A model generated the notes under the pieces. That model saw only the letters and a list, made by a program, of their open reading frames with translations, was not told the origin of the DNA and did no database searches. Below are positions 1-8,595 of a stretch of 64,000 bases of DNA, piece by piece. Made by a program: the position numbers and the translations under genes. Location of the stretch: contig NZ_JBHRSK010000016.1 of NCBI RefSeq assembly GCF_042643245.1, positions 98,839 through 162,838 on the forward strand. Reading direction: 5' to 3'. The stretch comes from Acidimangrovimonas pyrenivorans. GTDB taxonomy: Bacteria > Pseudomonadota > Alphaproteobacteria > Rhodobacterales > Rhodobacteraceae. The number at the start of each line of letters is the position of its first letter. Positions within the stretch are counted from its first letter, which is position 1.

Positions 1-1289
1 GTCACCGCCGAGATGTCCTGCCCGTCGATCCGTATTTGGCCCTTCTCGGTGTCGTAGAACCGCAAGAGCAGCTTGACGAGGGTCGATTTCCCGGCCCCCG
101 ACCGTCCCACCAGCCCGATCTTCTCGCCCGGCCGGATCGCCAGGTCGATCCCGTCGAGGCCGCCGCTGCCCCGGCCGTAATGGTGGCTGAGTCCGGCAAT
201 CTCGATCCCGCCCTCGGGAACGGTCAGGGCCCGCGCCCCCGGCCTGTCGGTCAGCGCGATCGGCTGGGCGATGGTCTCCATCCCCTCGGCGACGACGCCG
301 AGCGAGCGGAAGAAGGTGGAAAGCGCCCACATGATCCAGCCGGTCATCGCGTTCAGCCGCAGCGTCAGCGCGGTGGCGGCGGCGACGACGCCGACCGTGG
401 CCGAACCCTGCATCCACAGCAGCACGCCCCAGCCGACGACGCCGACGATCAGCAGCCCGTTGAGGGTGACGAGGCAGACATCCATCACGGTGAAGATCCG
501 CATCTCGCGGGCGAAGGTCTTGCGGGTATCTTCGATCGCCTCCTTGGCATAGGCCAGTTCGCGGTCGTCATGGGCGAACATCTTGACCGAATGGATATTC
601 GTATAGGCATCGACGACGCGCGCCGTCACCGCGCTGCGGGCATCCGACGACGCCTTCGAGGCCGGCCCGACCCGGCGGATCGTCCAGCGCACCAGCAGCA
701 GGTAAAGCGCCAGCCAGCCCAGCAGCGGCAGCGCCAGCCGGGCATCAGCATGGGCCAGCAGCACCACCGCGCCGACGAAATAGGAGACCGAGAAGGTGAT
801 CGCGTCGAAGACCTGGAAGATCGCGTCGCCCGCCGCCGGCGGGGTCTGCATGATACGGTTGGCGATGCGGCCGGCAAAGTCGTTCTCGAACCAGCCGACC
901 GACTGGCGCAGCACGTGGCGATGCGCCCGCCAACGGATCAGAGTGCCGAAATTCGGCAGCACCGCGTTGTTGAGCAGGGCGACGTCGAACGCCTGCAGCA
1001 CCGGGCGGATGAACAGCAGGAAGACAGCGGCCAGGATCAACTCGGTGCCGTAGCTGGCCCAGACCTCGGACGGGCTGCCACGCGACATCAGGTCGACGAC
1101 GCGGCCCATGTACCAGATCAGCCCGATCTCGATCGCGGCGACGATCAGCGAGGCGAAGGCGGTGACGACGAAGACCTTGGCGAAGGGCCGCGCGTAGTCG
1201 CGCAGGAACGGCCACAGCCGCTGCGGCGGGGTGTCGGTCTCGACATAGTCGCCATAAGGATCGACGAGGGTTTCGAAGAACCTGAACAC
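1..1289 (-). CDS. ABC transporter, fused permease and ATP-binding subunit (5' part only)
   Basis: This is the N-terminal 429 residues of an ABC exporter half-transporter; the rest runs off the left edge. The reverse-strand reading begins with GTG at 1289, preceded by an AAAGG ribosome site, and gives VFRFFETLVDPYG. A multi-helix transmembrane domain fills about residues 25-330. The nucleotide-binding domain follows, with Walker A GRSGAGKST at about 395-403. The signature motif and Walker B lie outside the window. The fused layout is that of lipid or multidrug exporters of the MsbA type; the substrate cannot be read from the sequence. It is followed in the opposite sense of travel by the CCA enzyme gene, about 65 bases away. 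Family assignment is firm, substrate unknown. Confidence 0.88.
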   Translation of the reverse strand, partial: MFRFFETLVDPYGDYVETDTPPQRLWPFLRDYARPFAKVFVVTAFASLIVAAIEIGLIWYMGRVVDLMSRGSPSEVWASYGTELILAAVFLLFIRPVLQAFDVALLNNAVLPNFGTLIRWRAHRHVLRQSVGWFENDFAGRIANRIMQTPPAAGDAIFQVFDAITFSVSYFVGAVVLLAHADARLALPLLGWLALYLLLVRWTIRRVGPASKASSDARSAVTARVVDAYTNIHSVKMFAHDDRELAYAKEAIEDTRKTFAREMRIFTVMDVCLVTLNGLLIVGVVGWGVLLWMQGSATVGVVAAATALTLRLNAMTGWIMWALSTFFRSLGVVAEGMETIAQPIALTDRPGARALTVPEGGIEIAGLSHHYGRGSGGLDGIDLAIRPGEKIGLVGRSGAGKSTLVKLLLRFYDTEKGQIRIDGQDISAV

Positions 1290-1356
1290 GGGGGGCCTTT
1301 CACCGAATGCTTCCGGGATATAGCCCCGTTGGCAGCGAAGTAAAACGCCCGTGAAC

Positions 1357-2499
1357 CTAGCCCAGCAGCGCGTCGCGCGTCAGGGTGAAGCCCGAGTCGA
1401 TCCAGCGCCGCTCGATCTCGGCCAGCCGGGCGCCCAGCGCCGGGCCCGCGTATTCAGGCATCAGGTCGGCGGCGCGCACCGGGAAGCAGGCGCCGGCGCC
1501 CGTGGCGATCTCGGCCAGCCAACCGTCGGGCAACGGCGTTTCCAGCACCGCCGCCCGGGCCAGCACGATATCGCGGGCGATCTCTTCCCCGTGGCGGTAG
1601 CCCAGTTCGGCGGGGCTCCGCATGGTGCCGATTTCGTCCCTGATCCGGCCCAGATCGCGGCTTTCCGCCTTCGACAGGCGGAGCTGATCGGTCGGCTCCT
1701 CGCCGCCCAGCACAGCCAGCCGGCGCAGCCAGCGCGGGCTCAGCCCGGCCTCGAGATGGACCAGCACCGGCAGGGCGCGCGGATCGGCGCCGGGCAGGGC
1801 GAAACCCAGCACCCCGGTCGCCGCCATCGCCGCCACCGCGGGCGCCGGATCGGGCGCCGCAAGAAGCTTGCGCATCTCGGCGCCGATGCGCTCCTTCGAC
1901 AGCGTCGTGATGCCGGATTCGTTCTCGGCACAGGCGGCCAGCCCGTCGGGGTCGAGCCCCTCTTCCGGGTCGCCATACCAGGCGTGGAAGCGGAAGAAGC
2001 GCAGGATGCGCAGGTAATCCTCGGTGATCCGCTCCTCGGCGACGCCGACGAAACGCACCCGGCGGGCCAGCAGGTCGGGCAGCCCGCCCAGCGGGTCGAT
2101 GATCTCGCCGTCCGGCCTGGCATAGAGCGCGTTCATGGTGAAATCGCGCCGCGCCGCATCCTCCCTGACGTCGGTCGAGAAGGCGACGACGGCGTGGCGG
2201 CCGAAGGTCTCGACATCGCGGCGGAAGGTCGTGACCTCATGCGGGATGCCGCCCGAGACGACGGTGATCGTGCCATGGTCGATGCCGGTCGGCACCGGCT
2301 TCAACCCGGCCTTTTCGGCAAGTTTGGTAACGGTTTCCGGCGTCGCGTCGGTGGCGATGTCGACATCGGCGACGGGCTGGCGCAGCAGGGCGTTGCGGAC
2401 GCAGCCGCCGACGAACAGGGCCTGGTGACCGGCCGCGACCAGCATGGCACAGACCGCCTGGGTCTCGGCCCGTTCGCGCCAGGCACCGTCCGCCCTCAT
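1357..2499 (-). CDS. cca: CCA-adding tRNA nucleotidyltransferase
   Basis: This enzyme adds or repairs the 3' CCA end of tRNA. The 380-residue protein has the class II nucleotidyltransferase head: FVGGCVRN at about 29-36, the metal-binding DVD at 45-47, and the RRDFTMNALY motif that follows in this family. The C-terminal part is the usual tRNA-binding neck and body; there is no HD phosphohydrolase domain, as is normal for the short alphaproteobacterial form. I chose ATG at 2499 because it overlaps the stop of the upstream Nudix gene as ATGA, implying translational coupling; the longer open frame upstream lies inside that gene. It is the last gene of the Hsp33-Nudix-cca run. Confidence 0.93.
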   Translation of the reverse strand: MRADGAWRERAETQAVCAMLVAAGHQALFVGGCVRNALLRQPVADVDIATDATPETVTKLAEKAGLKPVPTGIDHGTITVVSGGIPHEVTTFRRDVETFGRHAVVAFSTDVREDAARRDFTMNALYARPDGEIIDPLGGLPDLLARRVRFVGVAEERITEDYLRILRFFRFHAWYGDPEEGLDPDGLAACAENESGITTLSKERIGAEMRKLLAAPDPAPAVAAMAATGVLGFALPGADPRALPVLVHLEAGLSPRWLRRLAVLGGEEPTDQLRLSKAESRDLGRIRDEIGTMRSPAELGYRHGEEIARDIVLARAAVLETPLPDGWLAEIATGAGACFPVRAADLMPEYAGPALGARLAEIERRWIDSGFTLTRDALLG

Positions 2500-3104
2500 C
2501 CCTTCATCCTCTCGGCCAGCCCGCGCAGGATCCGCGCCGTCGCGCCCCAGATGTAATAGGGGCCGTAGGGCACCGCATAGTAGTTTCGCCACTGGCCGCG
2601 CCACCAGCGCCGCTCGACCCGGTAATTGGCGATCTTGGCCAGGTGGGCCAGCGGCACGTCGAAGACTTCCTCGACCTCGCCGGCCTCGGGCCGCGGCGCG
2701 AACGGCGCCCGCACCCGGCCCAGCACCGGGGTGACGGTGAAATTCGTCACCGTCTCATGCGCCGGCAGGTCGCCCATCACCTCGACATTCGCCGGATCGA
2801 GCCCGATCTCCTCCTGCGCCTCGCGCAGGGCGGCGGCGATGGCGTCGGCGTCGCCGGGATCAACCTTGCCGCCGGGAAAGGCGATCTGGCCCGGGTGGTG
2901 CTTGAGCCGCGACGACCGCTTGGTCAGGATCACCCGCAGCCCGCGCTCGGTTTCCAGGAACGGCACCAGCACGCCGGCCGGGCGCAGGACGCGGTCGGCC
3001 GGCGGCACGTAATCCGGGTTCAGGTCGAAATCCGAGGACGCGCCGGTGGGCCGCTCCAGCGCGCGCCACAGCAGGGCGAAGGGATCAGTCGTCGTCACCC
3101 GCAT
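2496..3104 (-). CDS. Nudix hydrolase, CoA pyrophosphatase-like
   Basis: A 202-residue Nudix protein with the CoA-pyrophosphatase style box FPGGKVDPGD...REAQEEIG at about 77-101. Members of this group cleave CoA and its derivatives to phosphopantetheine and 3',5'-ADP; that substrate is inferred from family resemblance. The start overlaps the end of the Hsp33 gene by 20 bases. Two starts are possible: ATG at 3104 with GGAGGAGG directly in front, or GTG at 3098, which lies six bases after the same GGAGG and has the better spacing. The stop overlaps the cca start (ATGA). The three genes therefore look like one transcript. Confidence 0.85.
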   Translation of the reverse strand: MRVTTTDPFALLWRALERPTGASSDFDLNPDYVPPADRVLRPAGVLVPFLETERGLRVILTKRSSRLKHHPGQIAFPGGKVDPGDADAIAAALREAQEEIGLDPANVEVMGDLPAHETVTNFTVTPVLGRVRAPFAPRPEAGEVEEVFDVPLAHLAKIANYRVERRWWRGQWRNYYAVPYGPYYIWGATARILRGLAERMKG

Positions 3105-4095
3105 CCTCCTCCGGCGGATTTTCCGCCTCGAAGCCAAGCGTCTTGGGGTCGAACTCGTAATGCGCGCCGCAGAACTGGCAATCGGCGGTGACGATGCCCG
3201 CGTCGGTGGTCATCGTGCCGATATCCTTGGCCGAGTAGATCGACAGGCTCTGGCGCACCTTGTCGGCCGAGCAGGTGCAGCCGAACTCGACCGGCTGGGC
3301 ATCGAAGACCCGGGGCGTCTCTTCGTGGAACAGCCGCACCAGCAGGTCGGTGGCATGGACCTTGGGCCCGATCAGCTCGAGATCCTCGACCGTGTCGAGC
3401 AGCATGTTGGCCCGATTCCAGTTCTCCTCGGCCTCGCCGTGCAGAATATCGGTGGCGTGCAGCAACCCGCCTTCGGCCGAGCCGCCGCCGGTGGCGAAGG
3501 GCGAGGCCTTGGGCATGACCTGCAGCATCACCCCGCCGGCGCGCCATTGCAGCGGCTGGCCGGGTTCGCGCGACTGGCCGAAGCTGATCGCGAACCGCGT
3601 CGGCAACTGCTCCGACTGAGCAAAATACGTCTCTGCGCAGGCCGAAAGCGACCCGCCGGCAATCGGCGTGATGCCCTGGTAGGGGGTGGTGCCGGCGCCC
3701 TGGTCGATCAAGATGGCGAAATAGCCCTTGCCGATCAGGTCGAAGGGCTTCGCCTTCGGGTCCAGCCGCTCCTCGTCGAAGCTGGCCCAGGCCCGGATCC
3801 GCGCCGGCGCGCCCTCTTCTCTGGGCCCGTAATAGTCGGTGGCGATGATCCGCGCCGGCCCGTCGCCGCGGATCTGCAGCGACAGCTTCCAGCGCAGCTT
3901 GATGGTCTGGCCGATCAGCGCGGTCAGCAGCGCCGCCTCGGCCACCAGCGCCTCGATCTGCGGCGGGTAGTCGTGCTGGGCCAGGATCGTGTCCAGCACG
4001 CCGTCGAGCCGCGCGACGCGGCCGCGGATATCCGAGCGGTCAAGCTGAAACGGCAGGACGGTATCGTCCCAGGCGATTTTGGATCCGAGAGTCAT
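3085..4095 (-). CDS. hslO: Redox-regulated chaperone Hsp33
   Basis: Hsp33 is a cytosolic holdase that becomes active when oxidation releases zinc from its C-terminal cysteines. The 336-residue protein keeps all four ligands: CTC at residues 273-275 and CQFC at 306-309, in the usual CxC...CxxC order. The N-terminal region (IAWDDTVLPFQLD) matches the substrate-binding domain. ATG at 4095 is preceded by AAGGAAA; an open frame runs on upstream but is unlike Hsp33. The acidic tail after the zinc site is longer than in E. coli. It is divergently placed from a second Nudix gene and leads the Nudix-cca group. Confidence 0.95.
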   Translation of the reverse strand: MTLGSKIAWDDTVLPFQLDRSDIRGRVARLDGVLDTILAQHDYPPQIEALVAEAALLTALIGQTIKLRWKLSLQIRGDGPARIIATDYYGPREEGAPARIRAWASFDEERLDPKAKPFDLIGKGYFAILIDQGAGTTPYQGITPIAGGSLSACAETYFAQSEQLPTRFAISFGQSREPGQPLQWRAGGVMLQVMPKASPFATGGGSAEGGLLHATDILHGEAEENWNRANMLLDTVEDLELIGPKVHATDLLVRLFHEETPRVFDAQPVEFGCTCSADKVRQSLSIYSAKDIGTMTTDAGIVTADCQFCGAHYEFDPKTLGFEAENPPEEDAGDDD

Positions 4096-4171
4096 GGGGT
4101 TTCCTTGGCAAGCCGGCCTTGGCATACCGCGACTATATAGTCCCGGCAACCACTCGACCAAGGGCCCCGCC

Positions 4172-4606
4172 ATGATCAGACGTTTCGGAGAACCGGTGCG
4201 CGCCGACATCCAGTACCGGCGCCGCCCCGGCGTCTACGCCATCCTGCGCCACGGCGACCGGCTGCTGCTGACCCACCAGGACGCGCCGGTGCCGGAATTC
4301 CAGCTGCCGGGCGGCGGCATCGACCCCGGGGAATCGCCGATCCACGCCCTGCATCGCGAGGCCTGGGAGGAAACCGGCTGGCGCATCGAGATCACCCGCC
4401 GGCTGGGCGCGTTCCGGCGCTTCACCTACATGCCGGAATACGAATATTGGGCCGAGAAGGTCTGCACCGTCTACCTCGCCCGCCCCGTCCGCCGACTGGG
4501 CCCGCCGAGCGAGCCGGGCCATCAGGCGGTGTGGATGCCGATCGCACAGGCGGCGCGGGAGCTGGGCAACCCTGGCGACCGGCATTTCGTCGAGCGGCTG
4601 CTGTAG
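4172..4606 (+). CDS. Nudix hydrolase of unknown substrate
   Basis: A 144-residue single-domain Nudix protein. The complete Nudix box GGGIDPGE...REAWEETGW lies at about 47-70, with the glutamates needed for magnesium binding all present. The rest of the protein is a bare Nudix fold with no fused domain, so the substrate cannot be assigned. ATG at 4172 is selected because the family alignment begins at MIRRFG; in-frame codons upstream run through the Hsp33 5' region. The gene is divergent from hslO, with 76 bases between the two start codons that must hold both promoters. Confidence 0.85.
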   Translation: MIRRFGEPVRADIQYRRRPGVYAILRHGDRLLLTHQDAPVPEFQLPGGGIDPGESPIHALHREAWEETGWRIEITRRLGAFRRFTYMPEYEYWAEKVCTVYLARPVRRLGPPSEPGHQAVWMPIAQAARELGNPGDRHFVERLL

Positions 4607-4664
4607 GGAACGCCGGAGCCGCGCCAAGACCTCCTGCGCGGAATCAAGGCCACGGGCCGCCCTC

Positions 4665-5912
4665 TCAGATCAGGAACTCCGCCAGCGTCTCGTCGTCGGT
4701 GATGTCGCGATAGGTGAAGCCGGCGGCCTCCATCCGGGCGCAGAGCCCGTCGAAATCCGCCGCCCGCCTGGTCTCGATCCCGATCAGCACCGAGCCGAAA
4801 TTGCGCGCCGACTTCTTGAGGTATTCGAAGCGGGCGATATCGTCGTCCGGCCCCAGCGTGGCGAGGAAGTCGCGCAGGGCACCGGGACGCTGCGGCAGGC
4901 GCAGGATGAAGTATTTCTTCACCCCCGAGTAACGCTGCGCCCGCTCCTTGACCTCGGGCAGGCGCTCGAAATCGAAATTGCCGCCCGAGGTCAGGCAGAC
5001 CACGGTCTTGCCCTCGATCTGCCCGGCCAGTTCGGGCAGCACGTCGACCGACAAGGCCCCGGCGGGTTCCAGCACGATGCCCTCGACATTCAGCATTTCG
5101 ATCATGGTGACGCAGATCCGGTCCTCGGGCGCCAGCAGCACGTGTTCCGGCACGACATGGCGCAGCCGGTCGAAGGGCGCGGCGCCGATCCGGGCCACCG
5201 CGGCACCGTCGACGAAGCTGTTCACATGGTCCAGCGTCACCGGCCCCCCGGCCCGCAGCGCGGCGGTCAGGCTGGCCCCGCCCAGCGGCTCGACGAAGCG
5301 GAACTGGGTCGCCGGCGCGGCCTCGGCCATGTAGCCGGTCACGCCCGAGGCCAGCCCGCCACCGCCGACCGGCAGGATCACCAGGTCCGGCGCCCGGCCG
5401 AGCTGGTCGAGGATCTCGACCGCCACGCTCGACTGGCCCTCGATCACGTCGAGATCGTCGAAGGGCGACAGGAAATGCGCCCCGGCCTCGGCGCAGAACG
5501 CCTGCGCGGCGGCCAGCGAGCGGTCGAAATAGTCCCCGACAAGACGGATCTCGACGAAATCGCCGCCGAAGATGCGGGTTTTCGCGATCTTCTGCTGCGG
5601 CGTCGTCACCGGCATGAAGATGGTCCCGGTGACGCCGAAATGGCGGCAGGCATAGGCCACGCCCTGGGCATGGTTGCCGGCGCTGGCGCAGACGAAATGC
5701 GCCCGCCCCGGATCGGCGGCCAGCACCTTGCGCATGGCGTTGAAGGCGCCGCGGATCTTGTAGCTGCGCACCGGGCTGAGGTCTTCGCGCTTGAGCCAGA
5801 TCTCGGCGCCGAACCGGGCCGAGAGGTGGTCGTTGCGCTGCAGCGGCGTCGGCTCGAAGACGGCACGCAGGGCTTCGGTGGCGGCGCGGGCGGTGTCGGA
5901 AAAGGTGCTCAT
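4665..5912 (-). CDS. ilvA: Threonine ammonia-lyase (threonine dehydratase)
   Basis: It deaminates L-threonine to 2-oxobutyrate, the first committed step toward isoleucine, with pyridoxal phosphate as cofactor. The 415-residue protein has the fold-type II catalytic domain with the Schiff-base lysine at K52 (SYKIRGAF) and the phosphate-binding glycine loop VGGGGLASG. After about residue 330 comes a single ACT-like regulatory domain (YFILRLPQRPGALRDFL), so it is the medium-length form, not the two-ACT E. coli type. Feedback inhibition by isoleucine is likely but not shown by sequence. ATG at 5912 gives the standard N-terminus. It is convergent with the Nudix gene at 4172. Confidence 0.93.
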   Translation of the reverse strand: MSTFSDTARAATEALRAVFEPTPLQRNDHLSARFGAEIWLKREDLSPVRSYKIRGAFNAMRKVLAADPGRAHFVCASAGNHAQGVAYACRHFGVTGTIFMPVTTPQQKIAKTRIFGGDFVEIRLVGDYFDRSLAAAQAFCAEAGAHFLSPFDDLDVIEGQSSVAVEILDQLGRAPDLVILPVGGGGLASGVTGYMAEAAPATQFRFVEPLGGASLTAALRAGGPVTLDHVNSFVDGAAVARIGAAPFDRLRHVVPEHVLLAPEDRICVTMIEMLNVEGIVLEPAGALSVDVLPELAGQIEGKTVVCLTSGGNFDFERLPEVKERAQRYSGVKKYFILRLPQRPGALRDFLATLGPDDDIARFEYLKKSARNFGSVLIGIETRRAADFDGLCARMEAAGFTYRDITDDETLAEFLI

Positions 5913-6057
5913 GCCGAACCTGTCGCGCGAATTTCCCTTTCTGGCAAGGGTCCGCGGAAACAATGCCACGGATTCGCCGTGACGCCGTCCGGACGAAGCC
6001 GCAGTCGCGCGGCAGCCTGAGTCGATCCAGAACTCACCCTCTGCCACGAGGTTCATT

Positions 6058-6276
6058 ATGAAAAAGCTACTTTTCCTGACCGTCTTCGCCGCCGCGGCGC
6101 AGCTTCCCGTCTTCGGCCTTGCCGACACGGCCACGACGCGCCCGGTTCAGCTCATCAAGGCCGAAATCGACACGCTCGACCCCTACATGCCGGGCTTCGA
6201 CGCCAAGCTCGACCGGCTGCTGGCCGAAGAGGCCGCCGCGCAGGCGGAGACCGGGGCGGTGCTCGCCGCCAACTGA
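6058..6276 (+). CDS. Small exported protein of unknown function
   Basis: A 72-residue protein with a typical signal peptide: two lysines at positions 2-3, a hydrophobic stretch to about residue 18, and a likely cleavage after the GLADTA region. The mature part is about 50 residues, acidic and alanine-rich, without cysteines. A GAGG sequence six bases before ATG supports translation. I do not recognise a family. It stands alone between ilvA and a membrane protein gene on the other strand. The good ribosome site and export signal make it more than a chance reading frame. Confidence 0.6.
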   Translation: MKKLLFLTVFAAAAQLPVFGLADTATTRPVQLIKAEIDTLDPYMPGFDAKLDRLLAEEAAAQAETGAVLAAN

Positions 6277-6317
6277 GCGGCGGCAGCCAGCACACTTGGG
6301 GCAGATCCGGCTCGCGC

Positions 6318-7166
6318 TCAGCCGGTGACCAGCGGCCGCTTCTCGACATAGTGGCCGTAGATCGTGGTCAGCAGGCTGATGCCGACCATGAGCCTTGCCC
6401 AGCCCGCAACGGCCATCCAAACCTGCAAGACCGTGCCCAGGTGCAGGAGGGAGAGCACGAGGTAGCTTTCCAAAATCAGCCAATCCGACACGCTGACCAG
6501 GGCCGCCAAGGCCAAGAAAGTCCCGCCCTGACCCGCCGTTTCGATCCAGGCCCAGCGCAGCGGCATCTCCTCCCCGAGCGCGGCTGCCGGCAGCATCGGC
6601 GCAACGCGAAAGCCGAACCAGGCCGCGGCGATCCCGAGTATGAACTGGATCAGGATCTTCGGCGCGAACATGGAGGTACCCGGCAAAGTGGCGGGTTGGG
6701 AAAGCCCCGGGGCGAAGCTCGATGGGAAGAGGACAAACGACAGGACGAAAAACAACACGACTGGTATCGCGGCGAGGAACAGGAGCAACGTCATCTGGGC
6801 GGCGCGGCCGAAATAGGCCAGCAGTCGCCTGCCATGCCAGCGCGGGAAAACAACCACTGGCCGCTCGAGCCTCAAGACGTAGCGATGCCAGCCAATCGCA
6901 ATCCAGAACACCGTCGCGAACCACAGCACGACAACAAATGGCATCCCGAGAAACAGACCAATGGAATCGTAGGCCGAACCTGCGGCATGTGCCTTCACCG
7001 CCGCGACCCGGTGAAGGATCCATATGAACAGCAGAAAGGTCGCCGCCGCCGCGATTGCCAGGGGTCCCAGCGATATCCGCAAAGCCATGCCGAAATTGCC
7101 GAACACCTGCCGCACCGAGTGCCAGAGCAACCTTACTTCCTGCACGCGAACCCCCACTCGCCCCAC
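6318..7166 (-). CDS. Multi-pass membrane protein of unknown function
   Basis: A protein of up to 282 residues with about six hydrophobic spans, roughly at residues 30-50, 68-93, 120-148, 165-200, 212-240 and 245-270, and short loops between them. No catalytic or transport motif is recognisable, so I assign no function beyond inner-membrane location. The start is uncertain: the longest frame begins with GTG at 7166 without a ribosome site, and GTG at 7145 (VQEVRLLWHS) is equally possible. It is divergent from argG. Base composition is slightly less GC-rich than the neighbours, perhaps just because of hydrophobic codons. Confidence 0.7.
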   Translation of the reverse strand: MGRVGVRVQEVRLLWHSVRQVFGNFGMALRISLGPLAIAAAATFLLFIWILHRVAAVKAHAAGSAYDSIGLFLGMPFVVVLWFATVFWIAIGWHRYVLRLERPVVVFPRWHGRRLLAYFGRAAQMTLLLFLAAIPVVLFFVLSFVLFPSSFAPGLSQPATLPGTSMFAPKILIQFILGIAAAWFGFRVAPMLPAAALGEEMPLRWAWIETAGQGGTFLALAALVSVSDWLILESYLVLSLLHLGTVLQVWMAVAGWARLMVGISLLTTIYGHYVEKRPLVTG

Positions 7167-7290
7167 AACTTTGGCGAACCCTTCCGCACTGCGCCCGGCC
7201 TGTCAACGTCCTTCCCGGGGGGCTGCGCTTGCCCTTGCCCTGCAAACGCGCTAATCGCGCGCAGTTGGCCTTGCAATGCAGGAGTTCTCG

Positions 7291-8514
7291 ATGTCCGCAC
7301 CCAAGAAAGTCGTCCTTGCCTATTCCGGGGGGCTGGACACCTCGATCATCCTCAAGTGGCTGCAAACCGAATACGGTTGCGAGGTGGTCACCTTCACCGC
7401 CGACCTCGGCCAGGGCGAGGAGCTGGAACCGGCGCGGGCCAAGGCCGAGATGCTGGGGATCAAGCCCGAGAACATCTATATCGAGGACGTGCGCGAGGAT
7501 TTCGTCGCCAACTACGTCTTCCCGATGTTCCGCGCCAATGCCGTCTATGAAGGGCTCTACCTGCTCGGCACCTCGATCGCGCGGCCGCTGATCTCGAAAC
7601 GGCTGGTCGAGATCGCCGAGGCGACCGGCGCCGATGCCGTCGCCCATGGCGCCACCGGCAAGGGCAACGACCAGGTCCGCTTCGAACTGGCGGCCTACGC
7701 GCTCAACCCCAGGATCAAGGTCATCGCGCCGTGGCGGGAATGGGATCTGTCCTCGCGCACCAAGCTCTTGGAATTCGCCGAGCAGCACCAGATCCCGATC
7801 GCCAAGAACAAGCGCGGCGAGGCACCGTTCTCGGTCGACGCCAACCTGCTGCACACCTCGTCCGAAGGCCGCGTGCTCGAGGATCCGGGCGTGATGTCGC
7901 CCGATTACGTCTACCAGCGCACCGACGATCCGGTCACCGCCCCGGACGAACCGGAATATATCGAGATCGGTTTCGAGAAGGGCGACGCCGTCTCGATCAA
8001 CGGCGAGGCGCTGTCGCCGGCGACGATCCTGACCCGGCTCAACGAGCTGGGCAAGACCCACGGCATCGGCCGGCTCGACTTCGTCGAGAACCGCTTCGTC
8101 GGCATGAAGTCGCGCGGCATCTACGAGACGCCCGGCGGCACCATCCTGCTCGAGGCACATCGCGGCATCGAGCAGATCACCCTCGACAGCGGCTCGGGCC
8201 ACCTCAAGGACTCGATCATGCCGCGCTATGCCGAGCTGATCTATAACGGTTTCTGGTTCAGCCCCGAGCGCGAGGCGCTGCAGGCGCTGATCGACAAGAC
8301 CCAGGAATACGTCACCGGCACCGTCAAGCTGATGCTCTACAAGGGCGCGGCCCGGACCGTGGCGCGCTGGTCGGATTACTCGCTCTATTCCGAGGCCCAC
8401 GTCACCTTCGAGGACGACGCCGGCGCCTACGACCAGAAGGACGCGGCAGGCTTCATCAACCTCAACGCCCTGCGCCTCAAGCTGATCGCGACGCGGAACG
8501 CGAAGGTCAAGTAA
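7291..8514 (+). CDS. argG: Argininosuccinate synthase
   Basis: It joins citrulline and aspartate using ATP to form argininosuccinate, the penultimate step of arginine synthesis. The 407-residue protein has the ATP-pyrophosphatase loop LAYSGGLDTS at about 9-18, and the GATGKGNDQVRFE segment that binds citrulline and aspartate. Length fits the family. The start at ATG 7291 is set by CAGGAG six bases upstream; an in-frame ATG at 7276 lacks such a site. A strong hairpin terminator follows the stop codon at 8538-8570, so the gene is probably a single-gene transcript. Confidence 0.97.
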   Translation: MSAPKKVVLAYSGGLDTSIILKWLQTEYGCEVVTFTADLGQGEELEPARAKAEMLGIKPENIYIEDVREDFVANYVFPMFRANAVYEGLYLLGTSIARPLISKRLVEIAEATGADAVAHGATGKGNDQVRFELAAYALNPRIKVIAPWREWDLSSRTKLLEFAEQHQIPIAKNKRGEAPFSVDANLLHTSSEGRVLEDPGVMSPDYVYQRTDDPVTAPDEPEYIEIGFEKGDAVSINGEALSPATILTRLNELGKTHGIGRLDFVENRFVGMKSRGIYETPGGTILLEAHRGIEQITLDSGSGHLKDSIMPRYAELIYNGFWFSPEREALQALIDKTQEYVTGTVKLMLYKGAARTVARWSDYSLYSEAHVTFEDDAGAYDQKDAAGFINLNALRLKLIATRNAKVK

Positions 8515-8537
8515 GCGCCAATCCGGCCGAAAGAACC

Positions 8538-8570
8538 AAGGGGCGGGTCAATTCCCGCCCCTTCTTCTTT
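8538..8570 (+). terminator. Rho-independent terminator of argG
   Basis: A ten-base perfect stem (AAGGGGCGGG with CCCGCCCCTT) around a six-base loop, followed by TTCTTCTTT, begins 23 bases after the argG stop. The T-rich tail is at the same time the outer end of the repeat element at 8561-8595, which belongs to the convergent sulfotransferase gene, so the site may stop transcription from both sides. Confidence 0.8.
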
Positions 8571-8595
8571 GCCCAGATACTCCCGCCGGAGGCGC
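8561..8595 (-). repeat. 3'-end repeat element, copy 1
   Basis: Read on the minus strand, this element starts directly after the TAA stop of the sulfotransferase gene: GCGCCTCCGGCGGGAGTAT, then CAAAGAAGAA. Almost the same sequence follows the hemJ stop at 27566-27533, and related copies lie at 15325-15392, 27474-27514 and 38866-38911. The conserved parts are GGCGGGAGTATTT and CAAAGAAGAA. Confidence 0.7.
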
